A stretch of DNA of 64,000 nucleotides from Spirosoma pollinicola (GCF_002831565.1 NZ_CP025096.1:8428468-8492467); one strand, 5' to 3'. Shown: positions 17,521 to 28,019, counted from the stretch's first letter. A program made the numbers and translations. Notes: generated by a model from the sequence alone, not told the origin.

Positions 17521-19080
17521 TTAATTCTGCCTTAGTACTCGAAGAGAAAAATCGATGGCTGCAATGTATATCGCCAATCCCATTATGTTTATTACATGCT
17601 GGAAATATAAGGCTGAAATACTTAAAATCAGGAGCAGAATCCAGTACGGCTGTTTACTAAAGAAAGCTTCCTCCATAATAAGCTTACTCACATGATTGAT
17701 CCGTTGTTTAAGCCCTACCATTACCGCGATGGTATTGGGAAACGAATTGGTAGAACTCACGTTTTTGGTATCTGAAGTATCGGCATATAACTTCGATTCA
17801 TACCTTTTATTCAGGAGTTTTTCTTTCCATTCACGCAACATTAACCTTAATCCATCGTCCTGACAGTTAATTTTTTTTCGTAACATCTGATGGCTTACCC
17901 AGCTGAACATGGTGATCAGAAAAACAAGATAGGACAGCGAAATGATATGGGAACCATTCACCAAATTAAGATAAATATTCATTAGTAGAAGTGGTCCATG
18001 TATTGACCCGTAGGCCGTCTGATGAACATCGCGTTGCGGATCTTTAAATGAACCGATCAGTACAATTGTCTTTTCTACCTGATGCAGACTGAGGTGCTTT
18101 CTAAGCAAGTCCGGCTTATTTAGCAGTTCCCCTAATTCATAGACAGGGGTTTCAGTCTGCAGGACCATTTCTTCCGCCGATGGAGTGAATCCAAGTAAAG
18201 ATAAAAATTCATCCAGCCAAGAAGTTTCTCTGGGGTTAACAAGGTCCTGAATTGGTGCATCGGCTATTCGTAGTTCTGGAATAAACGTATTCAAAGCCCA
18301 GTAAACTCGTCGGTCAGTCGAATCGCTGACATTGTGTTCCTCTATTAGTCTGCCCAATAGAGGTACTGGTCGGCTGATGATTCGTTTGTTGCTGATCAGT
18401 TGGTATAGCTTGTAGGGCAGGCTGGAACGTCCGGCACTATCAATTAGACTATAATTAAAAAACAGACCATCATGGAGGGAAAAGTCTACGGGTGCCTGCT
18501 GCAGGGAAATTGGGGCTGATCCAGTTTTTTCACTAAAACGTTCCGGACTGTCAGCTACCAATAATTTTTGCTGCTGGTTTAGGGCTGTTAAGCTCTTTTG
18601 TAACGACATATCAACGCGTGCGTTTATAGACGGATAATCCAGCAGTAAATCACAAACAATTAGTTCAGTTGACATACCTATTACACTATCTTGTAGAAAT
18701 AGGTTTAAGAACGTTGTCAGGCGGGCTCTATCAACACCTGAGGTCACAGCACCATATTTTTCAAATAACCGCTCTTTAGGTTTAGTCAGTAACTGAGTAT
18801 CCATCGATACGTCAACTAACAAAAAATTGTCAGTCGAATTTAATTGATCATTGTTCTTTTCGCTGACAAATAATTGCCTAAAGTAAGTTACAATACTTAG
18901 CGCTTCGGCCTCTTCAGCCAGAAATAAGGGTTGGGTATTGCTACAGCTTAAGGTCAGAACCGTCAGCCACAAGCCATGAAGTATAGTGAACAGCCAACGG
19001 TAGGCCGTAAAGGACAGTGTCCTGACGAGCAAAGCCAGTGGCACCAGAACGATCAGGTAAATCAGAATAATCAGCAGCAT
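17521..19080 (-). CDS. CHASE2-like domain membrane protein
   Basis: The 519-aa protein has one or two N-terminal membrane segments (about 1-50). A long extracytoplasmic region (about 60-375) follows, then three more membrane segments (about 378-400, 475-495 and 497-515). The extracytoplasmic part shows CHASE2 features: FLLVDVSMDTQL near the start, RARLTTFLNLF, then VCDLLLD. It ends with KTIVLIGSFKDPQRDVHQTA just before the membrane segments. CHASE2 is a sensor domain normally joined to kinase or cyclase outputs; none is present here. It starts 16 bp after the secreted-protein gene, as the third gene of the CHAT operon. Confidence 0.65.
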   Translation of the reverse strand: MLLIILIYLIVLVPLALLVRTLSFTAYRWLFTILHGLWLTVLTLSCSNTQPLFLAEEAEALSIVTYFRQLFVSEKNNDQLNSTDNFLLVDVSMDTQLLTKPKERLFEKYGAVTSGVDRARLTTFLNLFLQDSVIGMSTELIVCDLLLDYPSINARVDMSLQKSLTALNQQQKLLVADSPERFSEKTGSAPISLQQAPVDFSLHDGLFFNYSLIDSAGRSSLPYKLYQLISNKRIISRPVPLLGRLIEEHNVSDSTDRRVYWALNTFIPELRIADAPIQDLVNPRETSWLDEFLSLLGFTPSAEEMVLQTETPVYELGELLNKPDLLRKHLSLHQVEKTIVLIGSFKDPQRDVHQTAYGSIHGPLLLMNIYLNLVNGSHIISLSYLVFLITMFSWVSHQMLRKKINCQDDGLRLMLREWKEKLLNKRYESKLYADTSDTKNVSSTNSFPNTIAVMVGLKQRINHVSKLIMEEAFFSKQPYWILLLILSISALYFQHVINIMGLAIYIAAIDFSLRVLRQN

Positions 19081-19096
19081 ATTAATCTACAATCTC

Positions 19097-19894
19097 CTAC
19101 TGACAGAACGGGGTGTGGCTGCGGATAAATCTGCGGATGCTCAACTGCAGCGCGGCATCATAATTACTGGTTTGGGAGCATGTTTTTCCGCCCCGGGTCA
19201 TCTTGACAAGTGTGACAAGTTCCTGCACGATATCCTTGCATGAATCGGTGTTCTTTGTATAGATCCCTTTTGTCAAATCAATCAGAGCCTTTCTTTCCAT
19301 ATCCGTTAATACGTAGAGCCAGCATGTCCAATTTCCTTTGACCACATCTCCGGAAAGCCTTTCAACCGTGCTAGGGATATAATGACCTGCAAGCAACTCC
19401 TTACTAGTAACCAAAAGTTCCTGTTGTGCATTTCGCTTCAGTGTATACACCGCCGGGCCAGTCCGGATTCGGAATTGATCACTACTTAAAACACCCGAAG
19501 GCGTAATTCGTAGCGTATCTAGCAGAATCAATGTATCACTGAAAGCACAGGCCAGATCGGCCAGTTGCGAATTTTCATCAGTTCGGGTAACCGCTTTATT
19601 ATTTAGGCTGCTTCCCAACTGACTATGCTGGATATAAGTCATTTTCTTACCATCAGGCCCCACCATGGTTACGCGAAATACAGGGTTAGGATTTTGGTGG
19701 TACCAGCTCTTCAACATACTCTCCAACTCGATGGCTGAACGAGCTTGTTTCAGCACTTTCCTCTCAAAGTCAAGCGCAGTTACCTTATCAATGTCACCAG
19801 AATAGGAAACAGCCATAAACAATGGCTGTTGGGCCTGACTGATAGCTGGAAACCAGAAGCCAATAAATAACAGACAGAAATAGTGAAATCTCAT
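19097..19894 (-). CDS. secreted protein of unknown function in CHAT operon
   Basis: The 265-aa protein has a signal peptide (hydrophobic run ending AISQAQ). The rest is soluble with several Cys residues (SCKDIVQELV, GGKTCSQ, final PFCQ), suggesting disulfides in the periplasm. I recognise no domain. It lies between the CHAT-protein gene (73 bp upstream) and the CHASE2-like gene (16 bp downstream) on the same strand, so it is probably part of one transcript and pathway. Confidence 0.75.
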   Translation of the reverse strand: MRFHYFCLLFIGFWFPAISQAQQPLFMAVSYSGDIDKVTALDFERKVLKQARSAIELESMLKSWYHQNPNPVFRVTMVGPDGKKMTYIQHSQLGSSLNNKAVTRTDENSQLADLACAFSDTLILLDTLRITPSGVLSSDQFRIRTGPAVYTLKRNAQQELLVTSKELLAGHYIPSTVERLSGDVVKGNWTCWLYVLTDMERKALIDLTKGIYTKNTDSCKDIVQELVTLVKMTRGGKTCSQTSNYDAALQLSIRRFIRSHTPFCQ

Positions 19895-19967
19895 TACGAT
19901 GACAAAGTTTATCAGGTCAAACAGGAAGTTTTACGAGGGCAGAGAGCAGAAAATTAACATCGCTTGG

Positions 19968-22900
19968 TTAATGGACGAGCACAAAGCCTCCCCAGGGACT
20001 TACCGCTTTTCCAGCCGCCAACCTTCTTGTTCGTTGCGCTCCTTCAAAAGCCGATTCGATTGTAGCGGTCGACATGGCCAGCTGGCGATAGAACTCTTCC
20101 ATAAATTTCTGCGCTGAATCATCATCTATATTCCAGAGCGAGGCAATTATATAATTTGAACCTACCGATTTAAATGCCCGGCATAAACCAAGCAGGTTTT
20201 CACTACCCTCCGTATCGCCTAACGCAGATTGACAGGCCGAAAGAACCACTAACTGGCAAGCGGCAGTTACAGTAGACTGTATTTCTCGAGCTGTCAGGAT
20301 GCCATCCTGTTCTCCCAGTAAAGATGGGTTTACCCAGCCACAGTCCGAACTGGCCATCAGTAAGGCGCTATGAAAACCCTGATCTGTTTGCTGCAAAAAG
20401 GCGTTGGTGGTATCAACATCTGCTTCTTCCCGCTTAAGGTATTCTCCGTGAGTGGCTAAATGAATTAAATCCAATGGCTTACCCGTCTCCGTTAGAAAAG
20501 CTTCTTCTGTAGCTGATCGTTCGTTTAACACTTTGAGTGTTCCTTTGTGTTGTTCGATCAGTTTGCTGATAAACGAAATTTCCTCTTTTGTCCGCTCAAG
20601 CGGCGCTGCTTTGGGCTTAGCCTCATCACAGCTATAATCCACATCTCCGACCAGTAAGGCCTTTATGGGTTGTCTAGCCAAATTAAATGCACTCTTATTA
20701 CTGATCTGACTGGTACTTAACAGCATCCTGATGGTCTGAGTAGCGGCAATCGGCGTATTATTAGGCCTTGATAAAGCCGAAAAGGATAAACCCTGGGAAT
20801 AGCCAGCCACCGACGACAGATAGATCACCCTACTTTTGCTGAGCCGCTGCTCCAGGGGCTGCCAGGCCAATTGATACAATTGTTTATTCTGGTAAAAGGC
20901 ATTGATTGAATCGGGATGCAGACTGGATTGTTTGGACAGAATTGCCTGCCACTGTTGCTCCGAGCTTAAGGAAACAAAACGTGGTACTCGATCTTGCTGA
21001 GTGATCACCAGCGCTCCATAACGAATTCGGTTATTAGACTGGTCCTCATATCGAAGAAGTTCGACGGCGGCAGCGGTTTCAGTTTTAGATCCTTTCGTCG
21101 ATGCATCTAACATCTGAAGAATAGTTTTCCAGGTATAAGCTCTGTTCACCTCACTTTTCGATAGTAAACCGGATGCCAACCGACGTTCCAGTTGAATAAT
21201 GTCTCCATTGAGGGTATCGAGTCTTGAACGCCAGATCAATTCATTGTCGGTTGGGTTCAGTAGCAGTTTATTCCGGCGTTTTCGTATATCGACTAATGTT
21301 TTAACCTCCTTGGGCTGCTGCTTACTAAGTTGTTGCAAAAAGCCTGAATAACTTCGAAGTGCCAGACTTTTCTGTAGTAATACAATTTCATATAGCCGGG
21401 CTGATGATGCCGTATCCCGGTTAGCAGATTCCGAATAAAAGTTGATCTGATACGAAACAAATCGGTCTAGTTCGCGCTTTGTCACCACAAATTCGTCCTC
21501 AACGAGAAGATTAGCCTGAAGGCTGACCCGCTGTTTAAGTAAGGCCCATCCTTCGGAAAAGAGCTGCCTTGCCTGCTTCTGATCATTAGTTTGACTATAT
21601 GCTTTTGCTAATTCATGCAGTGCGTACAGGTACGATTGATGAAATGTTCCCATCACCGTTTTACTTTCTTCACAGGCTTCCTGCAAATACTTAATTCTAG
21701 CTTTTTGATCGCCAGTTGCCTGACTGACGCTAGCCAGTAAAGTTAATATATGAATGCGCAGCAGGTCATAGGGCTCGTCAGCCTCCAAGATTGTCTGATA
21801 GGCGGTCCGCAACAATTCACCGGCTTTCGCATACTCTCTGGTTTCATAGGCAAGCTGACTCTGGTTTGTCCACTCAAGCAGTTGAGTGTATACTGACAAT
21901 TCTACAGTATGGGGACTAATGCTATAGGCACTATACTTCTCTCGGATGCGCTCCCGTCCATAGATATGGTTGAAGTTATTATACCAATGGGAAAACATCT
22001 CTCGAACTGGGTCTTTCACTACATGAAGGTTTGTAGCTTCTGCGTCGGCTAGTGCAGTAGTTATGGCCTGAGATTCAAAAAAAGTGGCTTCCGTGTATCG
22101 GTTTGACTGTGAATACAACTGGGATAAATCATCCAGTAACCTGAAGAAATAAGGGTGAGCTGGATTATATGCGGTACGACAGCGAGAAAGACCATCCTTA
22201 AATGCTTTTTCTGCGAGTAGCAGATTACCATTTCGCAAATAATATAATCCCAACCAGTGCTGGGTGTTCGCGACAGCCTCAGAACTTTTGGCAAATTTAG
22301 TGAGGATTGTTCGGGTAGTGGGACGTATCAGTGTATCATTGGTATAGTAATAGGCCGAAGCCAAGTACTGGAGGTTTTCGGCCCGTAGATCACTATATTC
22401 ATCCTTTGTTTTTTGCCAGCAGGAATCCGCTTTTAAAAGGACTCGTCTAGCCTTTAAGGCTAATTGCCGTTTCTCCTGGGTTGATATTGTATTGTTGCGA
22501 ATTTCAATTTGATTTAAATAAAATTTCCCCAGTTCCCATAACGTTAAGGCATATACGTGGGGCTGGTCTTTTGCTTTAAAGTGGTCGATAACAACTTGGC
22601 CAGCTTTTTTCAGGGTAGACTCTGCCTCTGGGTAGCGTTTGAGTCCTTTCTGATTAAAAGCCAGCATCCGAAGCACATACACTAATTCTACCCAGTCCTG
22701 CTTTTGTTCCAGGCAGGCGGCATAAGCTAAATTATATTCACTGGCCAATCGATGTAATGAATAAGCCGTCAGATCTTCTGCATCCTTTCTAGCGCTCTGG
22801 ATACCCCGACACCCTCCTTTTGTGGCCTTTTCAACCCGTTGAAGAAGTGGCCTGACTTCTTTCTGCAACTCCTCATCGAACTCGCTCAGTTCAAATGATA

Positions 22901-24563
22901 ATTCACGAAAACTAGGTAAGGGTTTACTCAACAAGCGTTGTTCCCTCGCTAGGGAAGCCTCCACGTAATACCGATTGGCCCGATTCCTGTCGCCTGTCCG
23001 ATCATAGAGTGTACCCATTTGTTCATATGCATCAGCCAAGAACGCTGGTGTGTTAATCATTTTACTGATTTGCCTTACCTCTGCATCGAGTCCATGTTGA
23101 TTAAGTGTGGCAACAACCTTTTTGGTCTGGGCAGTTCTGCCTGCTTTTAAGAGATTTAACATATCGTTGCGTTTGGCTAGAGTAGCCAAACTTAGGGCAG
23201 TTTGTCCGTCCGTCGTTTTCTGAGTGGCAGATAAACCAGCATTAAGCGCTGTTTGCACAAGCTTTATGTTACCTGACTGAACCGCATAATGCAGTACAGT
23301 CCAACCTTTCTCATCCACCAGCGTAATATCGGCAGCCTGCTCCAGAAGTTGATCTACTAATTTATCCTCTCCGGCCTGGGCCGCATATAATAAGGGGGTC
23401 ATTTTCCGATCAGCTAGACATCGGTGATTGATATTGGAGGCAGTATTAGTTGCTGATAATTCATCGGGATTCAATGTTTCTTGCCGGTTTAGGGCGTCGA
23501 CAACCCAGGGATCAACACCATAGGATGCAACATGCAAGGCGCTCCATGAGATCTCTTTCCCTTGTGGAGTAATGCCCGGCTCATCCAGTCTCATCCCGCA
23601 TTTTCTAAGTAATATGGGAGCTGTGTGATGGGCCTTATTACTGATAGCCGCTACCAACGCATTGCCAAAGTAGGGGAATCGGGCATTAGGAAGAGGATTA
23701 TAGATAATTCCCTTGAGTCGGGCTTTCGCACCTTTGGCAATTAATAGCTTAAGAATATCCTGATTATCAAGATAGGCAGCCCACATGAGTGGTGTCGCCC
23801 CGTTCTCATCCCGGCTATTTACATCCTCTCCTGATTCAATAAGGCTTTTGATAGTCTCACTAGATTCTTTAGCTTTGATAGCAACAATGAGTTTATTAGC
23901 AGACTGTTGCACTGGGACTACGTTTGTAGAACCAACTTGTGCTCCTGCTTTGGTAAGCACAGATACAATATCCTGAAATCCCCGTTCAATTGCGATCTTA
24001 AGGGGTGTTTTACCCCCATCAGCCTCGGAAGGTATATTAGGATTGGCTGTGGCAAATCCCTGTTCTTTTACCCGGTAGAGTAAATGCACCACCATGTCAT
24101 AATTCCCAATGTAACAGGCGGTGTGAAGTGCTGTATAGCCACGTTTACCACCCGGAGCCCGGCCCGCTTCATTAATGGGAAATCCGGCCTTTAGTAAAAG
24201 GCCGATTGAACCATAATCCCCACTTCCAACGGCCGCCGACAACGCATGTCCATAATAAAAGGTTGAATCTCCTTCAGGATCTGGAATAATTGTGCCTTTC
24301 AAACGTGGATCAGCCCCTCGATTGAGCAAGTATTCTACCATGGGGAAATTTCGGTGATAGGCATACCACATTAGGGCGGTTACCCCAAATTGGTCCTGAG
24401 CATTTACAGTAGCCCCTTTACTGAAAACATAGTTCAGCTCCGTTGAAGTCGCGTTTTTCCGAGCGTAGCTAACCACCAGTTTATTCCAGGAATTATCCTG
24501 ACTACGTCCTGATAGCTGTACACAAAGTATAAAAAAAAAGGCTATGGTGACTCTGTGAGGCAT
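19968..24563 (-). CDS. exported ankyrin-TPR-CHAT protease-like protein
   Basis: The 1531-aa protein begins with a signal peptide (about 1-21). Two sets of ankyrin repeats (about 40-475) follow, for example GVTALMWYAYHRNFPMVEYL and GWTVLHYAVQSGNIKLVQTA. A long helical TPR region (about 510-1060) leads to a C-terminal CHAT domain (about 1180-1531). CHAT is a caspase-like (C14) peptidase fold. Both catalytic residues are kept: His1372 in HLATHGEY and Cys1444 in VVLSACQSALG. Ankyrin and TPR repeats probably bind a partner or substrate. The gene heads a three-gene leftward operon with a secreted protein and a CHASE2-like protein. Its export signal is unusual compared with cytoplasmic CHAT effectors. 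Confidence 0.9.
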   Translation of the reverse strand: MPHRVTIAFFFILCVQLSGRSQDNSWNKLVVSYARKNATSTELNYVFSKGATVNAQDQFGVTALMWYAYHRNFPMVEYLLNRGADPRLKGTIIPDPEGDSTFYYGHALSAAVGSGDYGSIGLLLKAGFPINEAGRAPGGKRGYTALHTACYIGNYDMVVHLLYRVKEQGFATANPNIPSEADGGKTPLKIAIERGFQDIVSVLTKAGAQVGSTNVVPVQQSANKLIVAIKAKESSETIKSLIESGEDVNSRDENGATPLMWAAYLDNQDILKLLIAKGAKARLKGIIYNPLPNARFPYFGNALVAAISNKAHHTAPILLRKCGMRLDEPGITPQGKEISWSALHVASYGVDPWVVDALNRQETLNPDELSATNTASNINHRCLADRKMTPLLYAAQAGEDKLVDQLLEQAADITLVDEKGWTVLHYAVQSGNIKLVQTALNAGLSATQKTTDGQTALSLATLAKRNDMLNLLKAGRTAQTKKVVATLNQHGLDAEVRQISKMINTPAFLADAYEQMGTLYDRTGDRNRANRYYVEASLAREQRLLSKPLPSFRELSFELSEFDEELQKEVRPLLQRVEKATKGGCRGIQSARKDAEDLTAYSLHRLASEYNLAYAACLEQKQDWVELVYVLRMLAFNQKGLKRYPEAESTLKKAGQVVIDHFKAKDQPHVYALTLWELGKFYLNQIEIRNNTISTQEKRQLALKARRVLLKADSCWQKTKDEYSDLRAENLQYLASAYYYTNDTLIRPTTRTILTKFAKSSEAVANTQHWLGLYYLRNGNLLLAEKAFKDGLSRCRTAYNPAHPYFFRLLDDLSQLYSQSNRYTEATFFESQAITTALADAEATNLHVVKDPVREMFSHWYNNFNHIYGRERIREKYSAYSISPHTVELSVYTQLLEWTNQSQLAYETREYAKAGELLRTAYQTILEADEPYDLLRIHILTLLASVSQATGDQKARIKYLQEACEESKTVMGTFHQSYLYALHELAKAYSQTNDQKQARQLFSEGWALLKQRVSLQANLLVEDEFVVTKRELDRFVSYQINFYSESANRDTASSARLYEIVLLQKSLALRSYSGFLQQLSKQQPKEVKTLVDIRKRRNKLLLNPTDNELIWRSRLDTLNGDIIQLERRLASGLLSKSEVNRAYTWKTILQMLDASTKGSKTETAAAVELLRYEDQSNNRIRYGALVITQQDRVPRFVSLSSEQQWQAILSKQSSLHPDSINAFYQNKQLYQLAWQPLEQRLSKSRVIYLSSVAGYSQGLSFSALSRPNNTPIAATQTIRMLLSTSQISNKSAFNLARQPIKALLVGDVDYSCDEAKPKAAPLERTKEEISFISKLIEQHKGTLKVLNERSATEEAFLTETGKPLDLIHLATHGEYLKREEADVDTTNAFLQQTDQGFHSALLMASSDCGWVNPSLLGEQDGILTAREIQSTVTAACQLVVLSACQSALGDTEGSENLLGLCRAFKSVGSNYIIASLWNIDDDSAQKFMEEFYRQLAMSTATIESAFEGAQRTRRLAAGKAVSPWGGFVLVH

Positions 24564-25640
24564 ATGTAAATGTATTGATAGTGTGAATAGGAAAAAACGT
24601 CATAATATATTTAACTAAATGAAGAAATGCAACTCGTTAATTGCTTTTTTATCAATGCTTTGCAAGTTGCGGATTGACTTAATCATGGTAAACTAAAATC
24701 TATAACGAATGCTATCCGGAGTGCCTATACCAAAAGTTAACTGGTTCTTTTTGTGGACATTCTCAGGTGATGTGCATACTGAAAATCTAGCTAGTATGGA
24801 TGTGCCTTTGGGTCTTTCGCATCTTTTCCAGTTTAGCTTAATTTGAGCGGAAGGAGATTGAGAGTGAACCTTAGTGGGGCTTACTTCCGCCCAACGACGG
24901 GGTCAGCGATTCGGTCGTTCCAAAGGATTAGCCAAAGCGGTCAACCAAATAAAGAATTACCGAAAGCCTGTAAAAAGAAGGCAACTACTCAGTGGAACAA
25001 ATCACCCGAGAGGTACGCATTTCTTAAAACAACTTTGTACTAGTACCTCCGCAAATAAGGGGTTGAAATTGGATTTGTAATTCAGAGCCCAATCGTTGCA
25101 ACTTAGAAAAGTGTTAAGTGTATTTAACATTTAATAAATAAACGTTTGCTAAATGATACTTAAGAGCTGTTTAACATTTATTAAACGTCTCTTCAAATAA
25201 GGTTTGAGACATCTACAATAGTATGGTCGAGCCGCCCCAATATTCTTCACTGTTTGGCTGCGTTCCCGCGACGGCGTTCGTATCCTCACTGTACGATTTG
25301 AAATGAATTAAACTCATGCCGCTCCAGGGTGGACACCCTCAGGCGGTCCCCCTGGAGCGGTTAGTATCATTTAAATCTCCAACTTTACATGAGACTGCCA
25401 AAGCTATTCCATGGTCAATGATCTGGCCTTTTACTACCCCAGTTTAAATTTGCGGCTTACCCTAAGAAAAAACTGTTAACTAAATAAAGAGTAGTAGGCA
25501 ACGATCATCAACACAGGTTTCAGCTTGCAGGAGAACCCCAAGAGCTGTGACCATTTTTAAGTTTTATTTAAGGGTCGATTAGGAATTAAGATAAGTTGCT
25601 ATATTTCTGTAATTTATCATCTATCTACACTTTCAGTATT
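24564..25640. other. intergenic region with hairpin
   Basis: About 1.08 kb with no gene I can support. Two overlapping 66-68 codon rightward frames near 24843-25080 have basic, low-information composition. An 11-bp inverted repeat, CCGCTCCAGGG (25319-25329) and CCCTGGAGCGG (25350-25360), encloses a 20-nt loop with an inner GGTGGACACC. It may be a terminator or a small structured RNA. AT-rich stretches at 25100-25210 look like promoter DNA. Confidence 0.4.
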
Positions 25641-27305
25641 ATGCGCCAGAAGTCTCCTCAGAAAGACCTCACTATTTTTGCTGTTGCCGGCACTCATGTG
25701 GTTATTTTAGGTCTTGATATCAGCGAAAATAAACGGGTTGGCTGTTTGGGATTTGCGGTTAAACGGGAAGATCACGCCAGCCAAGAGATTGTATGGCTGA
25801 AGGGAATGAAAACTTTTCAGGAAACTTTTCCCTTTCCTGAACCTGGGGTTCTTGTGTCGAGTCGAGAACACCCATTGCAATCCTTTCAATGGAGTGATTA
25901 CAGTGTCAAGCCTGACAACCCCTATACCTACACTGTGGTAGCACTCTATGGAACGCCAACTCAATTAAGGGAAGGAGAAACCAACGCTGTCAAAATAAAA
26001 ACGGAGTCTACTACTAGCAATGTTCACTCTATTTTCTTTAACAATGGGGCAGCTGCCTCGCAAGAATACGCACGTAGATTTCAAAACCGAAAGCCATCCG
26101 ATGTAGGGCCATTGGCTTACGAGTGGCTTTCACGCGGCCTCTTTGAGGGGCTGATTGCCTTCATTCGACGAGCCTCTGACTCAGACTTTGCTTTGCAGGG
26201 AGCCATTTACGAATTTCAGTGGCCTGACGTATTAAGAGCTCTCAAAGCCGCTTCTATTCGAGGGGCCAACGTCGACGTATTATACGATGCCATAGATGGC
26301 GACAACGGTCCTCGAAAAAAGAATATAAAGGCTATTCATGAGGCAGACATGGATAAGTTAACCACCCAGCGGTTGAACGGAAAGTTAATGCACAATAAAT
26401 TTTTAGTACTTACATATAAGACAAAAGCAATAGCGGTTTGGACTGGTTCGACCAACTTAACTGAAAATGGAATATTTGGTCATTCGAATGTCGGGCATAT
26501 TGTAGAGGACGAAGTAGTAGCAGCTACCTACCTAACTTATTTAACACAACTACGAAATGACCCGAATACCAGCACATCAACGGATTGGTTGGGCACTAAC
26601 AATCCAGCTCCCCCTAGTCCGTGGAACAAGGATATAACTGTTATTTTCTCACCCCATAAGGGTAGAACCGTACTGGACTGGTATGCAATAGTGGCCAACA
26701 TGGCTAATAAAGGACTATTCATGACCTTTGCTTTTGGAATGCATAAAAACTTTCAGCAAGTATATGAACAGAATGATGGCGTATTGCGATTTGCGTTAAT
26801 GGAAAATGAAGGCGTAGGAAGAGGACTGACTCAAGGCAAAATTGATCTGGCTCGCATTAGAAAATTGCCAAATGTGGTATTAGCCCTTGGTAATCGTGTA
26901 ACTACTAACGTCTTCGACCGATGGCTAAAAGAAATTGACCGTCCATTCCCAGGAGCGCATATATTATGGATACACACAAAATACATGCTCGTTGATCCAC
27001 TGGGAGATAACCCGATAGTCATTACAGGAACAGCTAATTTTAGCGGAGCTAGTACGGATACAAATGATGAGAACATGCTTGTTATTCGGGACGATAAACG
27101 CGTAGCTGATATATATCTCGGTGAATTTATGCGGCTACATAGCCACTATGCCTTTCGAGAGGCCATAAAAATCGTTATTCAGAAGGGAATAAAAGAGGCG
27201 GATTGGCAACCGAATTATCTGATTTCGAACGATACCTGGCAACGAGACTATTTTAAATCGACCCATCCCCGTTGTTTACGGCGTTTATATTTTTCGGGCA
27301 AATAG
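25641..27305 (+). CDS. phospholipase D-like (HKD) family protein
   Basis: The 554-aa protein has two HKD-type active-site motifs. The first is HNKFLV followed by WTGSTNLTENG; the second is HTKYMLVDP followed by ITGTANFSGAS and NDENMLV. Two such motifs make one PLD active site, used by phospholipases and by nucleases. The N-terminal 150 residues resemble a beta-sandwich and contain no signal peptide, so it is probably cytoplasmic, favouring a nuclease-like role. I chose MRQKSPQKDL at 25641 over an upstream ATG at 25596. Confidence 0.85.
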   Translation: MRQKSPQKDLTIFAVAGTHVVILGLDISENKRVGCLGFAVKREDHASQEIVWLKGMKTFQETFPFPEPGVLVSSREHPLQSFQWSDYSVKPDNPYTYTVVALYGTPTQLREGETNAVKIKTESTTSNVHSIFFNNGAAASQEYARRFQNRKPSDVGPLAYEWLSRGLFEGLIAFIRRASDSDFALQGAIYEFQWPDVLRALKAASIRGANVDVLYDAIDGDNGPRKKNIKAIHEADMDKLTTQRLNGKLMHNKFLVLTYKTKAIAVWTGSTNLTENGIFGHSNVGHIVEDEVVAATYLTYLTQLRNDPNTSTSTDWLGTNNPAPPSPWNKDITVIFSPHKGRTVLDWYAIVANMANKGLFMTFAFGMHKNFQQVYEQNDGVLRFALMENEGVGRGLTQGKIDLARIRKLPNVVLALGNRVTTNVFDRWLKEIDRPFPGAHILWIHTKYMLVDPLGDNPIVITGTANFSGASTDTNDENMLVIRDDKRVADIYLGEFMRLHSHYAFREAIKIVIQKGIKEADWQPNYLISNDTWQRDYFKSTHPRCLRRLYFSGK

Positions 27306-27357
27306 TATGTTGAATACCCAACTCTTTTATAAATCGATTTTAGCTCGCTGAGCTAAA

Positions 27358-28007
27358 TGTATATTTCGGCCTAAAGTAGGCCATTCAATACGGCCATGAC
27401 AGGCCATACATTCCGGCTAAATCAGGCCACCTGTGGATAAGTGTAAGAAGGCCCGTAGTTTGGTTGAGTGACAGATTTCCCCTGACTCTCAGCAGCGACT
27501 ATGGCTAACCAACGCTTACCCATGTATCAGATCCGACGCATTCTTCAACTTCGTCAGCAAGGCTACAGCAAACGGGCCATTGCTGCCACATTAGCCGTAG
27601 CCCGATCTACTGTAGATCAGTATCTGGCCACTATCGAAGGCCATTTTGCCACACTGGACCAAGCCCTCAGCTGGCAGGACGACCAGCTCCATCGTTTATT
27701 GGCTCAGCCACTAATCCCCAAAGTGGATCGTATCGGCGATCTCTACGAACGCTTTACCGGCTTTGACGTTCAGCTCAGCAAGCCGGGAGTAACCCGGTTC
27801 CTTCTGTGGTCTCTTTACAAGCAGCACAACCCCGACGGGCTTCAGTACACGCAGTTTTGTCTACGCTATAAGCAGTGGTTACAAACGCAGCGGACAGTTA
27901 TGCATATCGAGCATAAAGCCGGTGATAAACTGTTTGTCGACTATGCCGGCAAGCGCTTGACCGTGATGGATGCTACGACTAATCAGCCCGTTATCTATGA
28001 GTTCTTT
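27358..28007 (+). mobile_element. IS21-family element, left part, cut at contig end
   Basis: The element probably starts at TGTATATTTCGGCC (27358). A stretch with several GGCC-containing repeats (27366-27432), typical IS21 terminal transposase-binding sites, follows, and istA begins at 27501. The linker at 28008 cuts it, so the rest and istB are absent. Confidence 0.7.
27501..28007 (+). CDS. IS21-family transposase IstA, N-terminal part
   Basis: The frame starts MANQRLPMYQIRRILQLRQQ and has an HTH (GYSKRAIAATLAVARSTVDQ). It reaches the first catalytic Asp (LFVDYAGKRL) and stops at YEFFL, where the 12-bp linker begins. The remaining two thirds of the DDE domain are missing. Confidence 0.85.
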
Positions 28008-28019
28008 CTAGCTAGCTAG
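28008..28019. other. CTAGCTAGCTAG artificial contig-join linker (2)
   Basis: The linker lies between a cut istA gene (27501-28007) and plasmid sequence identical to 37567-37865. Same 12-mer as the three others. Confidence 0.85.

Noticed and set aside
24787..24794. CTAGCTAG octamer that could be a fifth contig linker
   Set aside because: Only 8 of the 12 bases, no broken gene on either side; about one such palindrome is expected by chance in 64 kb.
24843..25080. Two overlapping 66-68 codon basic frames
   Set aside because: Overlapping frames of similar length, low-information composition and no ribosome-binding context; coding not supported.
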